DNA from: Amborella trichopoda
Taxonomy: Eukaryota; Streptophyta; Magnoliopsida; Amborellales; Amborellaceae
Length of the DNA stretch: 64,000 nucleotides
Direction of reading: 5' to 3'
Assembly: GCF_000471905.2 (NCBI RefSeq)
Contig: NW_006499728.1
Span: forward strand, 4,197,174 to 4,261,173
Part shown: piece after piece, positions 22,689 to 33,065 of the stretch
Layout of the letters: every line of letters begins with the position of its first letter
How positions within the stretch are numbered: the stretch's first letter is position 1
Made by a program: the position numbers and the translations under genes
The notes under the pieces: model-generated
Databases searched by the model: none
Seen by the model: the letters and a program-made list of their open reading frames with translations, nothing else
Told to the model about the DNA's origin: nothing

Positions 22689-24723
22689 TAAAATTCGGGA
22701 GGAAAAGGGTTAGAGGAAGAACCTGGTCCATCAGGACCAAAATCGAAGTGCAAGTCCTCCATGCACGAAGCCACTTCCTCATCCGCATCACTCAGAGAAG
22801 AATCAGAGGAGGTGTCAAGGTGTACCATTTCTGGTTCACAAAAAACCACACCCTTGCTACGAGGGGTAGATTTGATGATCCCTCTAGCTTGGAGCCTAGC
22901 ATAGGAGTGGGAACCCCATTCAACCATATTCTTCTTTTTTTGGGGTGGTTTCTCAGCCACTCCATCATCAGCACCACCTTCAGGCCACGAGACAGCATTA
23001 GGCACCTCCTTCTCCCACTAAGCCACCAAACGCTCCCTGCGTCGAACCCTGATCTCCTCCATAATCACACTTAGGGGCACCTCATTCATGCCCAGATCCT
23101 GCACCATCTGGCCCACTATCGGTGTATCATCCCCAACACCACCTACATTTTGAACCTGTTCAACAGGCGGGCCAGCTATCAATAAAGGAGACTGCTCATC
23201 TTGAAACATACTAATCGGTAATGGCGAGTCTGAATCAACCACAACCATCGAACTGCCATCATACACTACTTCCATTGAAGCTTCATCCTCAAGCATAACA
23301 GTATTAGGCTGGTAATCCGACAACTCCTCATCAACTAGGACAAAAGCTTCCTGATCAATAAGAAGTGGGTCAAACCGAGACCTGGACTTCTTTTCAACCC
23401 CGTTTGCCATAGCCACTCGGAAGAATAATGGATACATGCTAAACTAAACCAAAACATCCCAAACCCTTTGTTTAAACTCCCACCAGGAAAGTTCCTTCAA
23501 GAAAACAAGACAAAAGAGAAGCACCAGAGAAGAGAGGTGAATACCCACAAACCTTTTCAACTCAATCCCTTTCCAAAAGGAGGAGAGAGTCGATTTATCT
23601 TGTAAATTGAAAGGGAAAGAAAAGACGCGTGTACCCTACTATCTTTATCCAACAAGCAACCTCCTGATTTGGGAGGATCTACCGCCGCCATCTCTCCTTT
23701 TTCCAGAACTTTATCCTAACACACAAAAGGTGGTCCTACCAGCTCACCGTGATGGACTATAGAAGGGCCCGTAATAGGCTTATGAACTCCCGAGCCATGA
23801 TGAGAGACAGTCAACGCGCACTTAGCCACCCCAATCTGCGAGAATACATCAGAGAAACCTTGTGAAGATTCTGGAAACCATCCAACATGTATCCACCATT
23901 TCCTAATTTTTTGGGTAACATATTTCTTATTTTTTAATTTGAAATTCTTTGCATCCCTGTAAATTTTTCGGGAAAGATTTCGGCCAGAATTTTCTAGAGG
24001 AGCATCATGAGCACTACCAGAAGGCTTACCATCATACTTAGGATTATCGGATACGAACTTTGTCTCTGCCTTACTCCTCTCCACAAAAAATAGTTTGGAG
24101 GGGCGAATACCATCATCATCCGAGATGAAATTTTTAAAAAGAACATCAGTAACACACAAAAAAACCGAACCAAGGATGACCATTCCAGAACAAAATCCAA
24201 TCTTAACACGAACAAAATGACATGTCGGGCTAAGAAAGGAATCCCAATCTACATCCAAATAGACCTCACATTGTCCTGCGATCCTTTTCATAATGGACAG
24301 GTTCCAAGCCGATAAAGGTATACCCCACATTTTGATCCAAACATGATCCATACAATAGATGGAGGTATGATCCGATACCTTCTACAAATCCAGAGACAAA
24401 AGACTACCTCAAACTCTATAAAATCTATTAAACAACGCCTTTGATACTTCCTCCTTTGAGCGTAATTTGAAAAATACTTTGTTGGAACCAATTATCTTAA
24501 CATCAGGACGGTAAGACAGATTCCATCCTCTTTGAGCCCAATCAGCAAAGCCAAAAAAGTCCTTCACAGGAGGTGGAAAGGAACCTGATACAAAAAGCTC
24601 AGTTTTAAGATTGAAAAGTTCCAGCTCTTTACGATCAACCATTACCAAAGACGATGAGAGCTTCGAAGTCTCCTCTTTCACTCCATCAGCAGCAGTCCTT
24701 ATCAAAACCTTCCTCCAATCCAT
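22688..24723 (-). pseudogene. LINE ORF1 (DUF4283-type RNA-binding protein), disrupted
   Basis: ATG at 24723. The first block ends near 24409 (FFKLRSKEEVSKALFNRFYRV), followed by in-frame stops. A second block from 24351 has DHVWIKMWGIPLSAWN and CEVYLDVDWDSF, the DUF4283/zf-CCHC_4-type core, then basic and acidic linkers. The last block (23005-22688) ends SSNPFPPEF with a TAA overlapping the ORF2 start. In L1 elements this protein coats the RNA. Several stops interrupt it. Confidence 0.85.
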
Positions 24724-24779
24724 GCTCCCATTGACTTACCTGAAACCTGCCTACTTTTCTCAATATTCCAGATATTATC

Positions 24780-25218
24780 AACATAATGATACTTATCTCA
24801 CCAAAATAAATGAGAATTTCAGAAAGAAACTAGAAAAAAATGAAGTTTAAAAGGTAAAAATAAATATATATAACGAATTACAACCAACCAACCAAATTAG
24901 TAAATGATTGAAAAATATTCCTAGAAAATAAATCGGCTGACTTAAGAACTAAACAAAAGAGTTCAAAATATTAAGTTGTCACACCCCAAGAATTTACAAT
25001 ACTATTATTCCTGAGATGTGACGGACAAAACATATATACATCTATTGATAGGACAAATTTTTTTTTACAGTGACGAGGTCTTACATAGTAAATAAAGAAA
25101 GCTAGCACAACAACAGTATCTTCCAAGGTTGATCTTGACTAGCACTCAAAATGAATCCGTAGTTATCCTAAAAAAAGTTTACCATAGTTTGATGAGTTTG
25201 GCTACTCAGTAAGTGATT
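24780..25218. other. Intergenic before gap; possible LTR start at 24977
   Basis: No gene. TGTCACACCCCAAG at 24977 resembles the conserved start of many plant Gypsy LTRs, and ATGTGACGG follows 40 bases on, but the rest is lost in the assembly gap. Weak call. Confidence 0.3.
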
Positions 25219-25739
25219 NNNNNNNNNNNNNNNNNNNNNNNNNNNNNNNNNNNNNNNNNNNNNNNNNNNNNNNNNNNNNNNNNNNNNNNNNNNNNNNNNN
25301 NNNNNNNNNNNNNNNNNNNNNNNNNNNNNNNNNNNNNNNNNNNNNNNNNNNNNNNNNNNNNNNNNNNNNNNNNNNNNNNNNNNNNNNNNNNNNNNNNNNN
25401 NNNNNNNNNNNNNNNNNNNNNNNNNNNNNNNNNNNNNNNNNNNNNNNNNNNNNNNNNNNNNNNNNNNNNNNNNNNNNNNNNNNNNNNNNNNNNNNNNNNN
25501 NNNNNNNNNNNNNNNNNNNNNNNNNNNNNNNNNNNNNNNNNNNNNNNNNNNNNNNNNNNNNNNNNNNNNNNNNNNNNNNNNNNNNNNNNNNNNNNNNNNN
25601 NNNNNNNNNNNNNNNNNNNNNNNNNNNNNNNNNNNNNNNNNNNNNNNNNNNNNNNNNNNNNNNNNNNNNNNNNNNNNNNNNNNNNNNNNNNNNNNNNNNN
25701 NNNNNNNNNNNNNNNNNNNNNNNNNNNNNNNNNNNNNNN
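25219..25739. other. Assembly gap (521 N)
   Basis: Run of undetermined bases. Any reading frame across it is meaningless. Confidence 1.
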
Positions 25740-25855
25740 CTCCTTTTTTTTTTAAATTTTGGGATTGTTACATAAGTCTCATTAAAATTGGATATTTTGA
25801 TAAATTATTTTTATCTCACCTGTACCATCATGCATTTCATTGGTTAGTAATAATA

Positions 25856-25950
25856 AGAAAGCATTAACAGTTGAAACCTGAGTAGTGATACAAGATATAA
25901 TGAGAAAGCATTAACAGTTTTAACTTGGGTAGAGACGAGATATAAATCAA
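25856..25950. repeat. 47-bp tandem duplication
   Basis: AGAAAGCATTAACAGTT starts at 25856 and again at 25903, with similar following sequence (GAAACCTGAGTAG / TTAACTTGGGTAG). Confidence 0.75.
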
Positions 25951-26142
25951 GCCAAAGTTGATGATCGGTTTTTTAATCAGTGGGATTTTTAGCTTGACAA
26001 TGTGTAGAAATCCACTAACTTACTTCTTAGGCTTCCCATGGAGAAATACTTCTTTGAGGAATTCTTTGGCTCAAGTTGAACATACAAATTTTCATTAAAC
26101 TCCATCTTTAATTCAAAGATTTTAGGTATTTTTCTTATGGAA

Positions 26143-26368
26143 AAGTATATAAAGAGACCATTTACTTTTGGAACAAGAAGGTCACCGTCACTTTGTCCAT
26201 TCAAATTCACATTGGGTTATTGTAAGAGTATCATTGACTAGTCTCAAAGTTTAAAAACAAATTTGAACTTTGTGACAACCTAAACCATCCAACTTAACAT
26301 CGGATGGCTATGAATAATTGTGACCTTGTTGTATTAAAGATAAATTATCTCGTAGTATACAATCCCTT
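26143..26368. mobile_element. MITE, AAGGAGGTCAC family, copy 1
   Basis: The left end (AGAGACCATTTACTTTTGGAA then CAAGAAGGTCAC) and right end (ATTGTGACCTTGTTGTATTA, then CTCGTAGTATACAATCCC) form a terminal inverted repeat of about 45-50 bp. The same ends bound two elements at 42872-43100 and 43118-43344. No coding capacity; the target duplication was not determined. Confidence 0.65.
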
Positions 26369-26384
26369 TAGTTATTTGTAAAGA

Positions 26385-26965
26385 AGTTGGGCAAATTATA
26401 AAAACACCCCAAGACCACACTTTCTATGTAACTTATCCAACCTAATTTTTTCTCTCACTTTTTTCCTCAAAATAAGCTTTCTATGCAAATACCCCCCAAG
26501 AGAAAAAGTTCATTTTTTTAGACAGAAATGCCCTCTCATACACAAAAATCATTTTTGCCATATTTGATGTTGACTTTTGGACCCCAATAACACATTGCCG
26601 GAGCGCACAAGTGCCGGACTATAACTACTGGATCGAAACTGAGTACTGCCAAACCGCCCTTTACAGTGTCGCTTTACATAGTGTCGGAGTTGGAATCTAG
26701 TAACATCTACTACTAGATCGCCATTTGCAAAGGTAAAATTAAGGGAGGGTAGTTTAGGCATATTTTTATTTTATTTTTAGTTGGGGATATTTGTATAGAA
26801 AGTATATTTTGGGGAAAATTGTGAGAGAAAAAGTTAGGTTGGCGGTAAGTTGCATAGAAAGTGTATTTTGGGGAAAATTGTGAGAGAAAAAATTAAGTTG
26901 CGGGTAAGTTGCATAAAAAGTGTAGTTTTGTAGATTTTTTTTTTTAATAATTTTTTCAAAAAAGT
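26385..26965 (+). mobile_element. Foldback/MITE-like element with CCGGA-rich core, copy 1
   Basis: Terminal inverted repeats: left CACACTTTCTATGTAACTTA...CTAATTTTTTCTCTCAC, right the reverse complement near 26830-26940. The right arm contains a tandem duplication (TTTGGGGAAAATTGTGAGAG, twice). The core holds GTTGACTTTTGGACC, CATTGCCGGAG and several TGTCGGA/TGCCGGA motifs. A larger copy lies inverted at 51925-52575. Confidence 0.75.
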
Positions 26966-28337
26966 TCTTAACAAAAAAAAGATTTGCAATCAAGTAATAA
27001 TTTTGACAATTGAGAGAAAAGATATTTACTTGTCTAACAAGTTATTAGATTCCATAGTTTATCTTTTCCCCTTGTCCTAGTCAAGGGAAACCTCCATAAG
27101 CATAAATCCCATCTGCCCTAACAGTTGACTCCAACTCTATTAAGGCACCCTTTGGTTTCTCAATCCTCAACACCAAATCTTTCTCCCTTCCCCTCATCAA
27201 GCCAAATCTCTATGCGAGTATAAACCCCATCAGCCCTAATAGTTGCCTCAACTCCATTAAAGGCACTCTCTGGATTTCCAATCTGCAAAACCAAATCTGT
27301 GACCCTCTTCATTTTCAAATTCTCTCTTGTGGACTTATTTCTGATTGAAACCCAATAGTTATTTTGCTTGAGTCTGTCAAAAATGTAAACAGGTAGGGCA
27401 AAGAGAGACTGAGAAAATGGAGGTGTTTGACAAAATGGGTTAGAGAGAGGAGCTGAGACTGAGGATTTGGAGTTTGGTTTTGGGATATAGTGAAATTCAG
27501 GTTTCTAAATTATAGAAGGAGAGCTTCTGAGCGGTGTGGGTGAAGGTGGGTGGTCTGAGAGGCCTTGAAGGAAATTGTTTCATGTAATTTTTGGCTTGAG
27601 AGATGAAGATTATGAGATCGATCTTCCCTTATAAGGCAACAGACAGTTCTATCATGGATATAAGGTACCTCTCAAAATTTCATGATACATTGTTTATTTG
27701 CATTTTATTTATGGTAAAAAGACGAGTTTCTATATTGTTTTTTAGCGATATTTGTTCAAGTCGATGGTTGTTTTCATTTTATTGACTTGATAGGGTATTA
27801 GTATGGAAAACTGTTGATTTTAGACAAGTTTTTGAGCATACAAACTCTTTAACTCAAGATTTGTATAACTGAACCGTATCCTGAGAATATGTTCACTTGA
27901 ACGTGATTGCGCATTGGTTTTCGTACAAAGTTTAGGACCATCTTGCGCCCCCAAGTCCAAAGCTGAAGTACTGCTCGAATTTGAGTACAGAGTACAACCA
28001 CAAACACTTTAACTTCGAGCATAAACGGATTAAAAAGTGTTCTTCACTCTAACATTTGGTTAGATCGCAATGATTCTAACCTCAGGCTTTTTGAATTCGG
28101 TCAAGAAGGATTTATTTCAATTTTCTGGATCGCTTAGAACTAAGGTCAAAAATATAAAATTTTCATGCTAAACTCTACCTTTGGCCTAGGGGGGACTCTG
28201 CGAAATTGATTCTCGCGGGCAAACTGACGTGGTTACAAGTTTGAAATATTTGACACAGGTAAAGATAAATATGTATAAATATATTTGCATGTAAAGATCA
28301 CCTGACATAGGATTATTTAAAAAAAAAAATTACACAT
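26966..28337. other. Intergenic with a diverged 117-bp direct duplication
   Basis: About 27088-27300 contains two related copies (CATAAATCCCATCTGCCCTA / TATAAACCCCATCAGCCCTA, each followed by AGTTG and CTCCATTAA-like text) about 117 bp apart. No gene supported in the stretch. Confidence 0.55.
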
Positions 28338-28672
28338 TATACTATAGAAGTAAGATGCATCTCGAAAATCTAGTAGAAAGTAGTGCTTTAAAGTTGGAAA
28401 ACTTTCATATTGATCATATTGACCTCGAGATATATAGATACAAAAAATAAAGAATTTCCAATAGTAGAAATAATGCATCTTCTAACAAGTTATCTAAACC
28501 TCAATTTTCAAGAGTTTCAAGTGTTTATAGATCTGTTTGATTTGCACCATTTTTAGAATTTAATTTTCGAAATTATGGTTGAACATAAAGTTTCAACCCA
28601 TCATAAAATTTCCAACTCCAAAACTACATCTTTCAACAAAATTTAAAGGTGTCTTTTACTTATATGGTATAA
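28338..28672 (-). mobile_element. MITE related to the 15094 family by its interior, different ends
   Basis: On the minus strand the interior matches the 15094/17921/58402 elements (ATGGTGCAAATCAAACAGATC, CTTGAAAATTGAGGT, ATCTCGAGGTCAATATGATC). Its terminal inverted repeats are about 60 bp but start TATACCATATAAGTAAAAG / TATACTATAGAAGTAAGAT rather than GGGTG. Confidence 0.65.
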
Positions 28673-28777
28673 GGATGTACTACAATATATGCTTGTCTAC
28701 CATATTATATTGTGGGACCTAGTGGCTGCTCAAAGGTCTAGAAGGATTTAGCAATGAATTATAAATATTTTTCTATC

Positions 28778-28950
28778 AGTGGCTTTTAGCATCCATCTTT
28801 AGAGTTTCTCAATTGAGGCCCAAGACATTGCAAACACACATAAAAGCTAGATAGAAACTCGGGAGTGGCTTTTAGTATCCATCTTTAGAGTTTCTCAATT
28901 GAGCCCCAAGACATTGCATAACACACATATAAGCTAGATAGAAACTCAGG
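28778..28950. repeat. 86-bp tandem duplication
   Basis: AGTGGCTTTTAGCATCCATC...GCTAGATAGAAACTC occurs at 28778-28863 and 28864-28950, nearly identical. Confidence 0.92.
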
Positions 28951-29030
28951 AATGGAGTACTTAGCCAAAAGACACTATCCCCATCTAACTCAGGAATCGA
29001 GTACTTAGCCAAAAGACACTATCACTATCC
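28943..29030. repeat. 44-bp tandem duplication
   Basis: AACTCAGGAATGGAGTACTT...GACACTATC at 28943 repeats at 28987 with one or two differences. It overlaps the end of the 86-bp duplication. Confidence 0.9.
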
Positions 29031-29714
29031 AATTTGACATCTAATAAGTAGAAAAGATTGTAACTTTGTACAAAAGATAAATAATCTTCTTACATACAAT
29101 CCTTTATTTTAAAGGGTACCCGTTTTAGAGGTGCTGAAGAACAGACAAACTTAGGACACCTAGAGCGAGTTTAATAATAGTAATTTGGAATATGAATGAT
29201 TGTTTAGGTTCCGTTTGCACAATCTAGCCAGTCATATGTAAATTTCATTTTTAATTGCCTTTATGGTAATCATAAATATAGTTACTCTTAAATGGTCCCA
29301 ATCAAATAGAGTTTTTTTTGTGATAGTGACAACGACGAAGCCTATTAAAAAGCATTTTTCAGACAAGCAGGTTCCATCACAATCGTTCCATCACAATCAG
29401 AAAAGGTAATGGCAGAACAACACCGTCGGAGGTCCATCACCATCATCTTTAGAGTTTTTTTTTAACTATTTGAAGACAATTACACAAATCATGATCCATA
29501 ATTCTACTCGATCAAAAAACATACTCTCAACGAAACTATAAGTACCCATATATTTCTCATCACTTACAATCTCTAGTAAAAATACATATGATATATATGA
29601 CATTTTTTATATTCGACATTCATATAAAACAAAAACGAACTAGAATGATTGAAGAAGATGAAGACTAGCTAGATTGCAACTTCACTGCCATTGGCTCTTA
29701 ACTGAGACGATACG

Positions 29715-29925
29715 TTTGGTTTGTGTGAAATGGTTTTTAAGAAACGTTTTCACATGAAAAGATTATCTCACGTGGTTAATTATGAAAATAATTTTATACC
29801 TATTAGTATTAGTACATCTTTTCACACCAAATTTAATTTATGTAAAAACATTCTCACACTTAACCACATCAGATAATTTTTTCATGTGAAAATGTTTCCA
29901 AGAATATATTTTCAACACGACCACA
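29715..29925. mobile_element. Small hairpin MITE-like inverted repeat
   Basis: GAAACGTTTTCACATGAAAA then GATTATCTCACGTGGTTAA (29740-29780) is mirrored by TTAACCACATCAGATAATTT then TTTCATGTGAAAATGTTTCC (29867-29910). About 90 bp separates the arms. No coding sequence. Confidence 0.7.
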
Positions 29926-31223
29926 CATGTAACCAATGAAATTCACCAAAACTCGCTACCCTCGTCGGTCACCCTCAACATGTTGACCTCCCACTCTCAA
30001 ACCTTCACTCCTCTCCCTCTCTAAAACCGTCGTCCGGCTTTCTAAACCCCATTTTCTCTTTCTAAAATCAGGTATCAAGATTTGTTTGATAAGCAATGTT
30101 TGAAAAATTAACTCGGGTCGACTACTCACCCCATCCCCAGCCGAGTACTCACCTAATTACTGTAGGTGCTGAAAACTACTTAATATATATATACATAATT
30201 AAAAAAAAAAAAAAAACAAAACACAACTAATTGTGGTTAAAAAAAAAAAGCAAACAAATAGATTTTAAAAATTGAGTTTGTAACGAGGAGTATTTTCAAA
30301 ATTTTCCAAAAAAAAAATGGCATAATGTAAAAATAAGTGTCCATAACCAAAACACTTTCCTATCTTTACCAAAATGATAAAAAACATAAATAAACCGTTA
30401 CAAACATATTTTTTATTTTTATAATTTAAAAAAAAAAAAATTCAAAGACCTCCAACTCGGGCTCAAAAAGGGCTTGAGCCAAGCAACTCCGACCTTTTGA
30501 ACACGGTTGAGAACCCATGCTTCACAAATCTAAGGCATCAACGCATGGAAATATGTGCATAAAAATATCTCTCAACAAACCTCCCTGAGTGCTCAGGTCG
30601 AAGAATAAAAGACAAATATGAGCAAGCAGTCCACTACGTCGAGGCAAATTCTCTCTCATCTTAAAGAGAGAGAGAGAGAGAGAGAGAGATGTGAGCACAA
30701 AGAAGCCTGCGCAAAAGGGTGAAAGGCCAGGCCTTCAATTGCTGCACTGAATCTTACAGTGGCGTGGTCCCTCTCTCTGTCTCTAGCCTCTCTCTAGGTT
30801 CTCCCAGCTTAACCTTGATTCATAAAAGCTGAATACAAAAGGGCCCACCCATCAACAAGCCCACACTTGCCCTTTAAAGCTTTGACCGAACTCAGGTAAC
30901 TCCCCGAAATTTTGGGGCATGAGAATTTCATGAATAAGTAGTACTTCAGATCTAATAGATCCACAACATTACCGGTATTTCAGCCTCCAATATTCGTGAA
31001 TAGCCAATTTCCACCAATATTTAGGATTGATCTAATCACCAATGGTTAGGTATGACCAAGGAGCATGTCATATACACTTGGTGTATGGTGTAAGGTACAT
31101 CGACATGACAGGACCATCCACTGTCCATTCCAAAACATGGGCGGTTGAGATCAAATGTCCATTCCAATATTTTCCCTTCACCCTGTCTGGGCGGTTGAGA
31201 TCAACAGAATTGCTAGGATCTCC
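29926..31223. other. Intergenic with a (GA)n microsatellite at 30665-30690
   Basis: AT-rich with several poly-A runs. No gene seen. The GA tract is flanked by CT-rich sequence near 30770-30800. Confidence 0.6.
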
Positions 31224-31537
31224 AATTCCAATTCACCTTGTCTTGATGATTCCCGAATCAGATCGGGCTTATATATTACAAAGAAATTCAGAAAATAAGT
31301 CAAAAGCTATGCAAATTGAGGCGGTTCTAGGGTTCCTCAAACCGGAATCACTCACCTAACGACCCCGATCGAAATCAAGCAATTCCAATTCACCTTGTCT
31401 TGATGATTCCCGGGGTGAGATCGGGGTTATATATTACAAAGAAATTCAGAAAACAAGTCAAAAGCTATGCAAATTGAGGCGGTTCTAGGGTTCCTCAAAC
31501 CGGAATCACTCACCTAACGACCCCTATCGAAATCAAG
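31224..31537. repeat. 157-bp near-identical tandem duplication
   Basis: AATTCCAATTCACCTTGTCT begins at 31224 and 31381, and each copy ends CGAAATCAAGC. Only about seven differences are visible, so it is recent. On the minus strand each copy contains GAGGAACCCTAGAACC and a donor-like GTTAG|GTGAGT, as in a plant gene leader, but no gene is recognised. Confidence 0.93.
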
Positions 31538-32407
31538 CAATTCCAATAAGGGCCAGCCATCTTTCAAACGCTGTTCAAAACTACATGTGAAGGCCAATTA
31601 TCTAACCCAGGTGAATGAATTGTTAATCTACCTCCACATGCATCCTAATATATAAGTAATCAGGTCTGGTTCATATTTTTTAAGTACATCTAAATCTAAC
31701 AGAAGGGCAAGTACAGTGGACAGAGCACATGAAACCCCCTTATTAACAAACAGTCAAATGCCATAAATAACTTTATCTTAATTGTAGTGCCAGACGAATG
31801 AATAATAAATAACTGCTCTTAATATTTTTCTACTTTCCTATGGTGCACCATTAATGCAGCTACAGTTTCAAGACCCAAAGTTGAACCATGTTTTATGAAC
31901 TCAATAAGAAAAAAAAATTGCAGAATGGAGAACATCCTTTTGAATATATAAAGCTACTGGTCTTCCCCAGCAATAAGTAATTGCATAAATGAATAAAATG
32001 AGACCGGTGTCCCCTCCCATATCTAAGGATAGAGGAAGCAACCCAACATGAATAAATGCCAGATATGATAAAACAATAAAACCCACCCCATGCATAGCAA
32101 AAACCAAAGGATAGATCACAATAACTTCGCGTTGAAGCTATGAAAACAAAAATCTACTATGACATTGTACAAACCATATGGTAATTACGTCGAAAGTGCA
32201 TGGAGCTGCACATGTAATTCTTGCCTATAAAAGTGTAAGTTCAATGTAATTGAACGCAAGCCACATATACCCACAATGCCAATAAAAAAGAATGAAGCCA
32301 TGACTACATGAGAAAATAAGACATTAACATCCCATAAATCACACAGTATGCATCACAGTGCATAAACTGAATTAAGACGTACCTTTTGCATCAAAAGAGG
32401 AAGAAAC
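31538..32407. other. Intergenic, no gene seen
   Basis: AT-rich sequence downstream of the MCTP gene. No feature supported. Confidence 0.55.
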
Positions 32408-32755
32408 ACAGCTAGGACAACCAAGGAATCAACATCCATTGATTATCAAAGACAGAAGAAACATGAGCAATTGAGAAAAGGAATCTAAGAACGAAAAACG
32501 GAAAAAAAGAGAAAGCTGCAAAGTAAATATCCTACCAACATAATAGGGGGCAATTATACAGAAGATCAAGACAAAGCAACAGCTAGGAAAACCAAGGAAT
32601 CAACATCCATTGATTATCAAAGACAGAAGAAACAGGAGCAATTGAGAAAAGGAGTCTTAAGAATGGAAAAAAAAGAAAGAGAGAAAGAAAGAAAGAAAGC
32701 TGCAAAGTTAATATCCTACCAACATAAGATGGGGCAATTATACAGTAGATCAAGA
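32408..32755. repeat. 171-bp tandem duplication downstream of the MCTP gene
   Basis: ACAGCTAGGACAACCAAGGA at 32408 recurs at 32579, and both copies run through GCTGCAAAG...ATATCCTACCAACATAA to AGATCAAGACAAAGCA. The second copy is longer through a (GAAA)n expansion near 32668-32700. It may lie within or just past the MCTP 3' UTR. Confidence 0.92.
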
Positions 32756-33065
32756 CAAAGCATCAACCATTGGTCTGCAAAGGACACAAAAGCTCAGCTG
32801 CCCGTTTCCTTTCCTATAACCAGCAACTGAAGCAGCAACCCAATTGAGTGAACACAATAGCAAGCAAGAGACCAACACAGACTAACAAAGTAAACAAGTC
32901 CATCAGGTCACTATATAAACCTCCTCCATATCCAAACGAGTAAGAAGAAACCCACCTTCCAAACTTTCACAAGAACCCGCTAAAAATTCGAGAGAGAGAA
33001 GAAAAATAGATCTCGCGTCAAAGAGGTGTATACTAGAACCAAGACCAACCAAATGCTTGTGATGC

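Larger units (their letters stand above)
18484..24764 (-). mobile_element. Near-complete L1-type LINE with 15-bp target duplication
   Basis: Identical direct repeats ATTCCAGATATTATC lie at 18469-18483 and 24765-24779. The T-run at 18484-18491 is the element's poly-A end on the minus strand. Reading the minus strand: a 41-bp leader, ORF1 with the DUF4283/zinc-knuckle arrangement, then ORF2 with endonuclease, reverse transcriptase, zf-RVT and RNase H. Both ORFs carry stops and frameshifts, so the element is dead. The very short leader suggests a slightly truncated 5' end. 6281 bp, typical for plant L1. Confidence 0.93.

Noticed and set aside
22748-23074. 108-codon plus-strand frame
   Set aside because: Antisense shadow of the LINE ORF1 linker region.
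25213-25755. 180-codon open frame across the assembly gap
   Set aside because: It consists almost wholly of undetermined bases.
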